Below, piece after piece: positions 56,099 through 63,989 of a stretch of 64,000 bases of DNA (within the stretch, counting starts at the first letter, position 1; each line of letters starts with the position of its first letter). The DNA is taken from contig DATCBU010000083.1 of the NCBI GenBank assembly GCA_036511675.1, positions 1 to 64,000 on the forward strand, read 5' to 3'. The position numbers and the translations under genes are program-made. Under the pieces are notes generated by a model. That model was not told the DNA's origin. It saw only the letters and a list, made by a program, of their open reading frames with translations, and did no database searches. This DNA comes from Chersky-840 sp036511675. GTDB taxonomy: Bacteria > Actinomycetota > Acidimicrobiia > Acidimicrobiales > UBA8190.

Positions 56099-56293
56099 TC
56101 ACAGTGCGGCACCGGTGATCGACTCGATTGCCGTCAAGGCCTGGTGCAGGCGCCTGACCACCACCTCGTCCTGGGGCGTGGTGTCCATCAGCTCGCCCGA
56201 CTCGATGGCTTCGATGAACCGCTTGAGCACCTCGGCCTCCTCGGGCGCGGTCGCGTCGGGACGGGATGGATGCTGAGACGCCATGCCATCCAT
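56099..56293 (-). CDS. Small acidic protein of unknown function
   Basis: A 64-residue, mostly helical product (EEAEVLKRFIEAIESGELMD; DEVVVRRLHQALTAIES). AAGG sits two bases before ATG 56293; a second ATG at 56284 has better spacing. It lies 63 bases after the esterase stop and converges on the PhyH gene. It may be a small regulatory or structural protein; nothing more can be said. Confidence 0.5.
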   Translation of the reverse strand: MDGMASQHPSRPDATAPEEAEVLKRFIEAIESGELMDTTPQDEVVVRRLHQALTAIESITGAAL

Positions 56294-56356
56294 CCTTGAC
56301 CGAGAACACCTCGCGCGGGTGGATTTCGGGCGCCAGGGCCGGAACCCTCGGCGCCT

Positions 56357-57346
56357 TCACCGCCTGATGCGACCGAAGAACGACAGCACCCGGGACGTGG
56401 CACCGACCTGCTGGGTGGTGAGGCCGGCAGCCAATTTCGGATCGGCACCGGGCCAGGTGTGCCCACCGCCCTCGACGGTGTAGAGCTCGACCGACGTGCC
56501 CCGCGCACAGCTTCGCCACTGCTGTTCGATGACCTGGGACCCGATGCGGATCCGGGACGCCACCGCGCCACAGCGGTCGAGATGAGCCCAGTCCCCTATG
56601 TTGCGCTGCGTGCCCCGCACCTTGACTCCTGGAAACGAGAGGCCGATGGCACCGTTGCGGTACGGGACCAGAGGGTCCTCGGTTCCGTGGAAGGCCAGGA
56701 TCGACATCGGTCGGGTGCATCCGAGTTGGAATTCGACGGCCACCGTGGCGATGGCGGCGACCTGACCCGGTCGGGCACAAGCGTAGAGGATGGTGAAGGC
56801 GGCCCCGGCCGAGAATCCCACGGCGAAGACCGAGGCGCGGTCGATGCAATAGGCGTGCTCGAGAGAGACCACGAGCGCGTCGACGAAGGCGGCGTCGGTT
56901 CCGTGCGCCGTGAACTGCCACTCCGATGCCGCACCCTGGGTGTGGGGAAGGGCGACCAGGTACCCGGCGGTGGCGCCTCGCGACGGGAGGCCCGTCAACG
57001 CCGAGAACTGCGCCGGGTCGGACCCGAATCCGTAGAAGGCAAGGATGAGGGGCGTGGGATGGCGCGGGCCGTAGGTCCGGGGTACCGACAGCGCGTAGCT
57101 CCCCGTCGCACCGGGACCGTCCAGCGACAGTGTCTCCTCCCTACCGGCGGCGACCGGAGCCCGCGACACGGGCCGCCCGCAGCCGGCCGAGGGCTCGACG
57201 GCACGGCTCCTCGGGGTCGGAGAAGCCACGCCGGGTCCGTGGGTACACGTCGTCGCGCCCACCGCGAGCAACAGCAACACCATCGGGATGCCGATCACGT
57301 GCACAACCGAGCGGCGGGTCGCGCCATGCTTCGGCATCCGCTCCAC
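56357..57346 (-). CDS. Exported esterase (PHB-depolymerase/LpqC-like alpha/beta hydrolase)
   Basis: A 329-residue secreted hydrolase. The signal peptide VIGIPMVLLLLAVGATTC has Cys34 after a poor lipobox, so lipidation is doubtful. The catalytic triad is Ser180 (AVGFSAGAAF), Asp in AFHGTEDPLVPY and His in EGGGHTWPG, as in polyhydroxyalkanoate depolymerase and feruloyl-esterase-type enzymes. Paired Cys suggest disulfides, in keeping with export. GTG 57346 has TAGGAT six bases upstream. Confidence 0.87.
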   Translation of the reverse strand: MERMPKHGATRRSVVHVIGIPMVLLLLAVGATTCTHGPGVASPTPRSRAVEPSAGCGRPVSRAPVAAGREETLSLDGPGATGSYALSVPRTYGPRHPTPLILAFYGFGSDPAQFSALTGLPSRGATAGYLVALPHTQGAASEWQFTAHGTDAAFVDALVVSLEHAYCIDRASVFAVGFSAGAAFTILYACARPGQVAAIATVAVEFQLGCTRPMSILAFHGTEDPLVPYRNGAIGLSFPGVKVRGTQRNIGDWAHLDRCGAVASRIRIGSQVIEQQWRSCARGTSVELYTVEGGGHTWPGADPKLAAGLTTQQVGATSRVLSFFGRIRR

Positions 57347-57352
57347 TCCCCG

Positions 57353-57358
57353 ATCCTA
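57353..57358 (-). promoter_or_regulatory. -10 box of esterase leaderless promoter
   Basis: TAGGAT on the minus strand, 6 bases before GTG 57346. Confidence 0.5.
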
Positions 57359-57420
57359 AGCTCGAGCGTGCCGGGCTCGGTGGCCGCGCCCGGAGCCCCA
57401 AGATGGCGCAGCCCACGCCG

Positions 57421-58107
57421 TTACGGCTGCACTAGCTCCGATTCGATGGCCGTGCGCAAGGCGACGAGCGCCTTGCCCCGGGCACGCAGCTTCGTGGCCG
57501 CATGGGCCACGGGATCGAGCTCGGCGAGCGCCGCGGCGGCATCGAGGCCGGTGGGGCGCAGGGCGTCGGGAGAGACCACCTGATCGAGGAATCCAGCGTC
57601 GACGGCCTCGTGAGGCCCATACATGGTGGCGTTGACAACGGTCCGGTCGAAGTAGGCAGGGTGCAGTCGGTGGCGCGCCAACTCGATGGCGAACCAGGGG
57701 ACCGTGAGTCCGATCCGAACCTCGTTGAGCCCGATACGAAACGGGCCGTCGGCGCCGATGCGCATGTCCGAGGAGAGGAGCAGGAAGGCTCCGGCCGGAT
57801 AGGCATGGCCACTACACGTGGCCACCACGGGCCGGGGAAAGCAAAGCAGTCGCTCGGCCAGGGTGGCGCCCAGCGTCAACATCTCGAGAAGGGGCCCGGG
57901 GCCCCCGGCAATGGTCTTCAGGTCGAAGCCAGCCGAGAAATACCCGTCTCGACCGGTGAGTAGCACCACCACGCCATCGCGTTCGGCCTCGTCGAATGCG
58001 GCGTGCAGGGCCCGGAGCATTTTGATGGAGAACACGTTGACCCTGCCGTCGTCCATGGCGATGGTCGCGACCGGACCGTCTCGCTCGTAGGCCACGAGTT
58101 CCGGCAT
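57421..58107 (-). CDS. Crotonase/enoyl-CoA hydratase family protein
   Basis: A 228-residue crotonase. GYFSAGFDLKTIAGG is the oxyanion-hole loop and FPRPVVATCSGHAYPAGAFLLL the second oxyanion segment; the usual catalytic Glu pair is not clearly present (LNEVRIGLTVPWF carries one Glu). The short length and C-terminal helices fit the family. The reaction could be hydration, isomerisation or other acyl-CoA chemistry. ATG 58107 has GGGAG eight bases upstream, and TACACT about 30 bases further up is a likely -10. Confidence 0.88.
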   Translation of the reverse strand: MPELVAYERDGPVATIAMDDGRVNVFSIKMLRALHAAFDEAERDGVVVLLTGRDGYFSAGFDLKTIAGGPGPLLEMLTLGATLAERLLCFPRPVVATCSGHAYPAGAFLLLSSDMRIGADGPFRIGLNEVRIGLTVPWFAIELARHRLHPAYFDRTVVNATMYGPHEAVDAGFLDQVVSPDALRPTGLDAAAALAELDPVAHAATKLRARGKALVALRTAIESELVQP

Positions 58108-58188
58108 CGCTGTCTCCCGTCGAGGGCTTGCCCGACGTCAGTGTACGCCGAGGTGTCATTGCCCAGCCGTCTGCCGATGATCGAAAGA

Positions 58189-58416
58189 TCATGACTTCGA
58201 CTGTACGAACGCTCTGTCTGCGGCGGAGGATGGATAACGCAGGCCGGTCTCCGCCATCTGGAGAAGGGCCCGAGCGGCTGGGATCGTGGGACCATCCGAC
58301 TTCCACACCAGCTCGATCCTCCGGCGCAGGCGGGGACGACTGATGCGAACGGGTGAAGGTCCTTCGCCAACCGGTCGGCTGCGGACGCGGCAAGGATTGG
58401 CCACGCCGAAGCCCAT
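58189..58416 (-). pseudogene. Remnant of a LysR-type regulator (C-terminal end)
   Basis: A 75-codon frame whose part SRPRLRRRIELVWKSDGP followed by TIPAARALLQM matches the last strand-helix of LysR effector domains. The DNA-binding half and most of the effector domain are missing, and upstream DNA to 58666 shows no further LysR sequence or other gene. It marks the start of the degraded tract. Confidence 0.4.
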
Positions 58417-58666
58417 TGTCTGACGAGCTCGGCTGGGCCACGCCTAGCACCAACCCCCTTGAACGTGATTCGAGACGTTTAGGGTCTTTCGGCCCTGATT
58501 CACCGACATGACAAAGTCGATCCATGTCCACAGACCGGGCCCCTGGAGGCCAATCCCGGGACAACGAGTGAAACCATGTGCGTGGGATCACTCTCTACTT
58601 CTTTTCACCCGGGTGCGCCCATGAACTAGCCGATGAACTAGGTGGTCAGGCAGCGAAAGGACACCC
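58417..58666. other. Intergenic tract, no gene seen
   Basis: About 250 bases between the LysR remnant and the PilZ gene. Only short frames occur and no convincing hairpin or promoter was found, apart from the PilZ ribosome-binding site near 58658. Confidence 0.5.
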
Positions 58667-58993
58667 ATGGATGCTCAGCTCAGGCGGTCTCTGCCTCGGC
58701 AGTTCGCCAACTGGGGTGGCACCTACGTCATCGAATCCGAACCAGAAATGCGCTGGCGCGACTGTCGCGTCGTCGACATCTCCTCGATAGGGGCCGGATT
58801 TGAACTCCGCGACGCCCCGCTACAGGCCCCTGAGGGGCAGCACATCTTTGCGGCGGTTCACCTCCGGGGCGAGATCCGAAACTCCCGACGCACCGATGAA
58901 GGCCGTCTGCGAGTGGGGACCCAATTCGTCGACATCGCTGACGAGGCCCGCGCATCGCTGAGATCGCTGACCGGCCTCGACGTTCGCTGGTAG
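58667..58993 (+). CDS. PilZ-domain-like protein
   Basis: A 108-residue single-domain protein. RDCRVVDISSIGAGFEL carries the PilZ D-x-S-x-x-G motif, preceded by arginines (LRRSLPRQF) that could form the RxxxR c-di-GMP-binding pair. AAVHLRGEIRNSRR and RVGTQFVDI complete the barrel. It is probably a small c-di-GMP receptor; no diguanylate cyclase lies in the window. ATG 58667 has AAAGGA seven bases upstream. Three small genes follow in the same direction. Confidence 0.7.
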   Translation: MDAQLRRSLPRQFANWGGTYVIESEPEMRWRDCRVVDISSIGAGFELRDAPLQAPEGQHIFAAVHLRGEIRNSRRTDEGRLRVGTQFVDIADEARASLRSLTGLDVRW

Positions 58994-59017
58994 TTCATTC
59001 CAATCGAAGGAACGAAG

Positions 59018-59352
59018 ATGACCCGCGCCAGAGTGCTGTCCTTCCACATGGATGACGATGACCGTCCAGGATTGGTGAGGGCCCTCGATGGGGTCGCCGA
59101 GATGTTCGCCACCCAGTCAGACTTCCTTGGTCTTGTGTGTTGGAGCAAGCCGGTTCCCGCAACGAAGTCATGGTCATGACCTTTTGGGAGGGCACTGGAC
59201 TTGACGACACCCAAGCTGACTCCGAAGTTGCCCGTCACCGGATAGCAGCAACAACGGATCTCGGTGTGAGCAGCAAGTCCTATGACGTCCTTCGCATGGT
59301 CACAGGCCCAGCTTCACTTGTGAAAGCGCTGGCTGAGTCCGTTGCATCCTGA
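59018..59352 (+). pseudogene. Small monooxygenase-like gene with a TG-duplication frameshift
   Basis: From ATG 59018 (RBS GAAGGA) the frame reads MTRARVLSFHMDDDDRPG and on to SDFLGLVC, then leaves the family pattern and stops at TGA soon after. If one TG of GTGTG at about 59136-59140 is removed, it continues LEQAGSRNEVMVMTFWEGTG to the end at 59352, giving one protein of about 110 residues like antibiotic-biosynthesis-monooxygenase (dimeric alpha-beta barrel) proteins. The simplest reading is a two-base slippage. A phase-variable gene or sequencing error cannot be excluded. Confidence 0.55.
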
Positions 59353-59381
59353 GGAGTCCGGATTGGGGTCCATCGACCCTG

Positions 59382-59636
59382 GTGCTGGAGATCATTGGGC
59401 CGACCGTTAACCAGATGCCCGACAGCGCAGCCATCGTTGCAGCCGCCGCCCGACTTCTGAGGGCTTGGGCTGCCGCGACCCAGGGCGTCGAGCCGATGTC
59501 CCTCACCAACCCGGCCTTCGCTGAAGTCCATGAGGCAGCTCGCGAGCTCATGACGGCGACGCAGACCACCGACCTCCTAGCGGCGTACGGCGTGTTGGAC
59601 GACCTCGTGGCCACGATCAAGCTGAGTCAGCCGTAA
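59382..59636 (+). CDS. Small helical protein of unknown function
   Basis: An 84-residue Ala-rich helical product (AAIVAAAARLLRAWAAATQG; EVHEAARELMTATQTTD). GTG 59382 is the first start in frame; no strong ribosome-binding site is visible, and an internal ATG at 59415 is possible. The stop overlaps the next start (TAATG), showing coupling. Composition is less GC-biased than the core genes. Function unknown. Confidence 0.5.
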   Translation: MLEIIGPTVNQMPDSAAIVAAAARLLRAWAAATQGVEPMSLTNPAFAEVHEAARELMTATQTTDLLAAYGVLDDLVATIKLSQP

Positions 59637-59920
59637 TGCCGCTCAACATCGGCACTCTCTGGGTGACTGTTCGCAACGCCGTGCCCTACGCTCCACGGAA
59701 ACAGCTGTGGGAAGGGCGTCACCGCGTGCCAGTTTGGAAAAGGCAATCCCCGAAGTTTGCCTGTTTCTGTGGACGCCCGCTTCAGTTCGATACCACGATT
59801 CACAGGGGAACTGACTCCGATGGCGAAGCCCTCAATGCGGGTCATTGCTCCGAGCACGGCTGGGTCGGTTCTGATGGAAAGAGCCGGGCCGTCTCTGTGA
59901 CGCCGGTGCGGGACCCGTAG
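59636..59920 (+). CDS. Small Cys/His-containing protein of unknown function
   Basis: A 94-residue protein. CFCGRPLQFDTTIHRG and GHCSEHGWVG carry Cys-x-Cys and Cys-x-x-His, a likely zinc knuckle. It starts in a TAATG overlap with the preceding gene, so the two are co-expressed. No family recognised. Confidence 0.5.
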   Translation: MPLNIGTLWVTVRNAVPYAPRKQLWEGRHRVPVWKRQSPKFACFCGRPLQFDTTIHRGTDSDGEALNAGHCSEHGWVGSDGKSRAVSVTPVRDP

Positions 59921-60016
59921 GCGACCACGGGAGGGGACCACATCGGGGTCGCGAACAGACCCCCTGAATCGAAGTGAAATCATCGCCCGGATCCAAGCAT
60001 TGTTTGCGGTCTTGAT

Positions 60017-60784
60017 TCACTGACTGTCGTACTCGTCGTGACGGCGCCACCAGAAGCCGGTCTCGTTGCGACCGAGTGGCGCGCGGTCGAGCCACTGGTA
60101 CATGCCCCAGAGGCCGTCCAGCCCGCGCGCGTACGCCGAGTAGGTGTGGTACACGACGCCGTCGTCAATGGCGAACGCGCTCACGCCGGGCCCTTCTCGC
60201 CTGTACGTCTCCCAGTCCGTTCCAACGATGCTCGATGCGAACTCGTCGAGTTCGGAGCCCGCTTCGCCAGGCGATGGCCGAAGGTCCATCTCGCGGAAGT
60301 TGTACTCGACGGCTCCCGACGCCCACTCCTCCTTGGTGTGCGCCGCCTGGAAGTCGTGGTTGAAGTCGCTGTCGAACGAAGACGCCCAGGGGAAGCTCCA
60401 ACCCATTCGGCCCTTGTAGGCGCGCAGTTTCGCCAGCGGAGCCCGCGACACCGCGCAGAGCGTGACGTCGTGATTCGCGAGGTGGACAGCCGAGCCGTCG
60501 AAACCGTCCGCGATCGCGGAGCACGACGGGCACCCTGCCGTGTAATCGGCGCCGAACATGAAGTGATAGATGAGAAGCTGCGAGCGTCCTCTGAAGAGAT
60601 CGGTGAGCGACGCTGTGCCCTCGTCGGTCTCGAAGCGGTACTCCTTGTCGATTCGAACCCAGGGCAGCTCCTGCCTCTGCCGCGCCAAGTCGTCGCTACG
60701 CCGCGTCAGCTCCTTCTCGGCCTCGAGCAGCTCCAGCCGGGCCGCAAGCCACTCTTCACGTGTTCCGGTCTTGTGGTCCGTCAT
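60017..60784 (-). CDS. DUF899 thioredoxin-like protein
   Basis: A 255-residue protein of the DUF899 family, thioredoxin-fold proteins of unknown reaction. LLEAEKELTRRSDDLARQR and LPWVRIDKEYRF open the domain; YHFMFGADYTAGCPSCSAIAD holds a CxxC-type pair (CPSC), then VTLCAVSRAPLAKLRAYK and GWSFPWASSFDSDFNHDF, all family features. The end WGMYQWLDRAPLGRNE is also conserved. ATG 60784 has AAGGA seven bases upstream and TATGGT (60825-60830, minus) as a possible -10. Confidence 0.9.
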   Translation of the reverse strand: MTDHKTGTREEWLAARLELLEAEKELTRRSDDLARQRQELPWVRIDKEYRFETDEGTASLTDLFRGRSQLLIYHFMFGADYTAGCPSCSAIADGFDGSAVHLANHDVTLCAVSRAPLAKLRAYKGRMGWSFPWASSFDSDFNHDFQAAHTKEEWASGAVEYNFREMDLRPSPGEAGSELDEFASSIVGTDWETYRREGPGVSAFAIDDGVVYHTYSAYARGLDGLWGMYQWLDRAPLGRNETGFWWRRHDEYDSQ

Positions 60785-60822
60785 CTTTGTTCCTTGTTGT
60801 CGTCTTCGCTGCTTGGCTGGTC

Positions 60823-61023
60823 TCACCATAGATGGCGTCTCACATCGATGGCATGAGTCCGGGGACCCCCAAAGGGCGCCCTGGTGACGAGGATTTCGAG
60901 TCCTACGGTCGGTAGCGCCAGCGGCAGGTCGTTGGCTGCATTGGCGGGAAGGACCCTCTGGGCGACCACGATTGCGGCGATCACGGACAGCCAGATGACG
61001 CTCAGCGCCCCTAACATCAGCAC
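60823..61023 (-). pseudogene. Fragment resembling the C-terminus of a DUF2182 membrane protein
   Basis: The frame gives VLMLGALSVIWLSVIAAIV and AQRVLPANA, like the last helix and following E-K-x-LP segment of DUF2182 integral membrane proteins. A stop codon lies about 15 bases upstream of GTG 61023 and no earlier part of the family was found. It is probably a relic, with the usual Glu-Lys replaced by Ala-Gln. Confidence 0.3.
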
Positions 61024-61865
61024 CAGTCCGATGTTTCAACTGGCGCTGTAGAGACCGACCTCGAATCTAGAGCGGACGTTTTCGCGGCAGAGTCGGCGCT
61101 CGTATGCACCCGTAACGATCGCCACGGCAATTGTAGATGTCGTAGTAGAGCATGAACTTTTTCCGCCACTTCTGTGACCAGGACGAAACCGCAAATACGT
61201 CCGCCGACCTGGGTGTTTTGTTCTCATCAGTAGTGGACACTTTTCGACGTTCTCCGATGACTGACGGCCTAGGGACGGCCTGGGACTAGGCCGCATGCAT
61301 GGTGTCGTCATGAAACGCCTCAGCGTCCACGGGGCAGGCTCACTCGCTGCCCGAAGCGCCACCCCCGCCATCCTCAGCGCGCCCCTGACGGCCCCCATAC
61401 CCAACCCGTACCGTGGGGCCTTGGTTTGGTCCCGACCTTGGCAGCATCGCGGTAGCGCGCGGGACGACCGCACAACACGGCGGGCTCTGCGCCGGTCAAT
61501 CAGGTGCGGGTAACGGAGACGGCGAGAACCGGTGGCGGTCCGAAGACCACGGCCTCCACCCGGGAAACCTCCACCTCCAGAGTCCACCTTCATTCCCAGC
61601 CGAGTCAATCCGATGCGCTTACGGATTCATCGACGGATCGGTAGGACAAGACGCCATGGAGGAAGTCGGAGCGCCTGGTCCCCTTGCATAAGAGCACTTA
61701 AAGTGATATTCCGCCAACTCACAGTGATGCCCACCTGTGCTACCACGTGGCTCCATGTTGACAGCTCTGTGGGGTGGGTGCATCCTGTGTGACCATCACC
61801 GTGGGTGAGTGTTGAGTACACCGAGTGGCATTGGGTGAGTCACGTCGGGGCATGAGGAGACTCCC
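61024..61865. other. Degenerate tract with an inverted repeat and a partial repeat copy
   Basis: No intact gene is credible here. GGCCTAG (61266-61272) and CTAGGCC (61286-61292) form a seven-pair inverted repeat around 13 bases, and GACGGCCT repeats with an 11-base period inside it. At 61316-61400 lies a copy of part of the helix-turn-helix gene at 62579-63061. CACTT-A-AAGTG occurs near 61696. The DNA is less GC-rich than the core. Confidence 0.5.
61316..61400 (-). repeat. Diverged copy of the HTH-gene segment (copy 1)
   Basis: On the minus strand this encodes GAVRGALRMAGVALRAASE followed by PAPWTLRR, closely matching GAVKGGLRAAGVELRAASE and PAPWTLRR from 62805-62890. DNA identity is high from cgcctcagcgtccacgggg onwards, and similarity ends sharply after the TLRR codons. 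Confidence 0.7.
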
Positions 61866-62120
61866 ATGGCACGACAAGTCTGGGTCATACCACTCCCTTG
61901 GCCATCGGATCCCCCCGAGGGCGAAGCGATGGGCTCAGCAGCGGAGCCGACGAGAGGTGAAGAGACCACGGGGCGCCGATTCGGTCGCTTAAGGCCGAAG
62001 AGCAAGAAACACAATCTTCCAAACTCATCGTCAACGGCGCACCCGACTCCTCCCGAGGGGGGTGGCATCAGTGCGGCGCCGGACGATCCGCATCGACCCA
62101 GGCACATCGGGCCTCGATGA
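61866..62120 (+). CDS. Small basic protein of unknown function
   Basis: An 84-residue product starting MARQVWVIPLPWPSDPPEGE, then basic (RRFGRLRPKSKKHN) and Pro-rich. ATG 61866 has a good ribosome-binding site, GAGGAG seven bases upstream. No family is recognised and the composition is low-complexity at the end, so it may be a short-lived or degraded gene. Confidence 0.4.
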   Translation: MARQVWVIPLPWPSDPPEGEAMGSAAEPTRGEETTGRRFGRLRPKSKKHNLPNSSSTAHPTPPEGGGISAAPDDPHRPRHIGPR

Positions 62121-62206
62121 TCGGGTTGTCTGAACAATGGCGGAGTCAGGTCGCAGCAGCTGAGTCAAAACCGTCACGCCTAGGCCGATCCTCCTAAGGG
62201 GAATCT

Positions 62207-62431
62207 GTGGCAGTCGAGATCGAAAGTGTCGTCTGGCACCGGCAGGGGAACCTGATCGAAGTGATCTACACAGACTCGCGGTCCGAGCACCGAAGAGGAG
62301 ACCAGTTCGTTGCCACCGCGCTGGCCCAGATTGCAGGACTCCAGACTGCGCCCGCTCCCGACGGGGAGGCTCGATGGGTCCGCTACGCAGACTCTTGGCA
62401 GGTTGTCCCGCGGGGCGGTGTACATGAGTGA
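62207..62431 (+). CDS. Small protein A' of a local repeat family
   Basis: A 74-residue protein. SVVWHRQGNLIEVIYTDSRS, EHRRGD, TALAQIAGLQTAPAPDGEARWV (in parts) align with the protein at 62961-63218 on the other strand: both share VWHxQG, EHxxG, AGL, PxPD and RWV. GTG 62207 has AAGGGGAA about five bases upstream. The family and function are unknown; the inverted position of the two copies suggests duplication within this tract. Confidence 0.55.
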   Translation: MAVEIESVVWHRQGNLIEVIYTDSRSEHRRGDQFVATALAQIAGLQTAPAPDGEARWVRYADSWQVVPRGGVHE

Positions 62432-62578
62432 GATCGTCATTGTCACGTTCACTGCAGCAGAAAACGGAAGCCGAAAGCGCGTTCGCTGACGACGGGACAG
62501 GAACAGGCGCCGCGCTGGTACCGCTCGATAACTTGGTGAACCCCATTGGGCTCACTCTTCTACCCAGACTCCAAGGTT

Positions 62579-63061
62579 TCAGTGATGCACAGCTCGAAGA
62601 GCAATGTGGATACCTTGGAGGTCGGCGAGACGTAGGAGGCGTACTCGGTGCCGCGCCTCGGCACCGTCCCACGCCCCGCCGTACCCCCCCTGGGTGCTCC
62701 TGGTGAACGATGGGGGGCCATCGACCCCCAGAGCTTCCAATAGCCACGGTAGGTGTACGGGTAGGGACCGTCTTCGTCGGAAATGGGGGTTCTGAAAGCA
62801 TCGACGCCTCAGCGTCCACGGGGCCGGTTCACTCGCTGCCCGCAGCTCCACCCCCGCTGCTCTGAGTCCACCCTTGACGGCCCCGAGGCCCACCCCCAGC
62901 AGGAGGGCCATGTGGAACACGGGGAGGCCCACGTCCTCGTACAGCGCTCGCACGAGCCGATCATCGAGCGCGAGCGGAGCCCGCGCCTCGAACGGCCCCG
63001 TGGGGGTCCAGGTGTCGGTCATGGTGCCATCGGTGTCTGTGGACCCAGCGACGGGTGTCAT
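62579..63061 (-). CDS. Helix-turn-helix-like protein B of the local repeat array
   Basis: Up to 160 residues from ATG 63061, or 147 from ATG 63022. LDDRLVRALYEDVGLPVFHM and ALLLGVGLGAVKGGLRAAGV resemble a helix-turn-helix of the kind that starts many small DNA-binding proteins. RAASEPAPWTLRR follows; the C-terminal part has PWLLEALGVDGPPSF. Parts recur at 61316-61400 and 63240-63370. It overlaps protein A by about 100 bases in another frame, so the true start is uncertain and the copy may be damaged. DNA binding is only an inference. Confidence 0.4.
   Translation of the reverse strand: MTPVAGSTDTDGTMTDTWTPTGPFEARAPLALDDRLVRALYEDVGLPVFHMALLLGVGLGAVKGGLRAAGVELRAASEPAPWTLRRRCFQNPHFRRRRSLPVHLPWLLEALGVDGPPSFTRSTQGGYGGAWDGAEARHRVRLLRLADLQGIHIALRAVHH
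62805..62890 (-). repeat. HTH-gene segment (copy 2)
   Basis: The counterpart of 61316-61400, on the same strand about 1.5 kb away. It lies inside the frame of protein B. Confidence 0.7.
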
Positions 63062-63218
63062 CGGGCGGCGGCACGACGTCGAGTCCGGCGTCCTTGGCGA
63101 GCATGGTCGTGATCGCCTCGGAGCCCATCATGTGCTCGGGCTCGCCGTGGACATAGTTCAAGTCGATCCGGTGGCCCTGTTGGTGCCACACGATGCTGAC
63201 AAGTCCATACCCGGCCAT
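62961..63218 (-). CDS. Small protein A of the local repeat family
   Basis: An 85-residue frame. VSIVWHQQGHRIDLNYVHGE, EHMMGSEAITTMLAKDAGLD and PPPDDTRRWV match the 74-residue protein at 62207. After RWV the product becomes His/Arg-rich and leaves the pattern, where it overlaps protein B, so the end may be frameshifted. ATG 63218 has GGAGGG six bases upstream, a good ribosome-binding site. Function unknown. Confidence 0.5.
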   Translation of the reverse strand: MAGYGLVSIVWHQQGHRIDLNYVHGEPEHMMGSEAITTMLAKDAGLDVVPPPDDTRRWVHRHRWHHDRHLDPHGAVRGAGSARAR

Positions 63219-63899
63219 AAGCCCTCCAGGAGGAGGCTACGCCTCGGAAGGTCGGCGAGGCACAGGACCGTGGAATGAGCGCTTCCCGCGCCACGCCGGT
63301 TGCCCTCTGGGCGCACCCGGCGAACGAGGGGGTTTCGACCCCCGGAGCCTCCAGCAGGTCAGAGCCCCGTGATGGACACATCTTCGGCTTGGTCCGCGAG
63401 TTGGAATCCACCGACGCTTACGATCCAGTCCGAGAGCCACCCCGACCCCGGACCCCCGGCTGCTGCGGTTCTCCTCCGGTTGAGAGGAGGCCCGAATGGC
63501 GGACCACCCGCTTGATGTCGAGCCCGTAATGCCTGAGCATCTCATGGGACCCCTGTGTGAGAACGCCTTCTGCATGCTCACCACTCACCACAGAGGAGAC
63601 TGCGTCACCCTCGACGACGTCTCAAACTGCGGAAGACGCCACTCGACGGCTTCTTGACTCGTCGTCGACCACTGGACCAACCGTTGGTCTTGAGCGGGAG
63701 CATCATCAGAACTCCCGCTCGTCGATTACCGCCGGGTGAACGGCCCTGGAGCCTCCTACCCGCTTCGACCACAATCTGGGACATGTTGGTGGAGGCCGGG
63801 TGGTCAAGGTGTCCTCGTTAGCAAGAATGGCGGGGTCGATAAGAGCGATCCATCGCCATGCTCAATCTCCGTGCGTCGGCCTTGGACAGGTAGGAGGCC
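63219..63899. other. Degenerate tract with a third, partial HTH-gene copy
   Basis: On the minus strand 63240-63370 encodes DLLEAPGVETPSFAGCAQR and then TFRGVAS, a diverged copy of the C-terminal part of protein B (LLEALGVDGPPSFTR...LADLQG). Upstream of it only short, unconvincing frames occur up to 63899. No RNA gene, integrase or insertion sequence was recognised. Confidence 0.45.
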
Positions 63900-63989
63900 A
63901 TGGCCATACTCCGGGAGCTTCAGGACGTGGAGGGGCGGCTGAGGACGTTGCGGGACGGACTGCGGAAGCTTCTCGACGGTGAGGTGTGA
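63900..63989 (+). CDS. Possible 29-codon helical peptide
   Basis: ATG 63900 opens a frame of 29 codons (MAILRELQDVEGRLRTL, then RDGLRKLLDGEV), strongly helical with a leucine heptad. AGGAGG lies just upstream but only two bases away, which is too close to be ideal. A GTG at 63986 or 63992 could begin a next gene running out of the window. Confidence 0.35.
   Translation: MAILRELQDVEGRLRTLRDGLRKLLDGEV

Noticed and set aside
61036..61608. A 190-codon minus-strand gene.
   Set aside because: Apart from the repeat segment at 61316-61400 it has no protein-like pattern or ribosome-binding site; treated as degenerate DNA.
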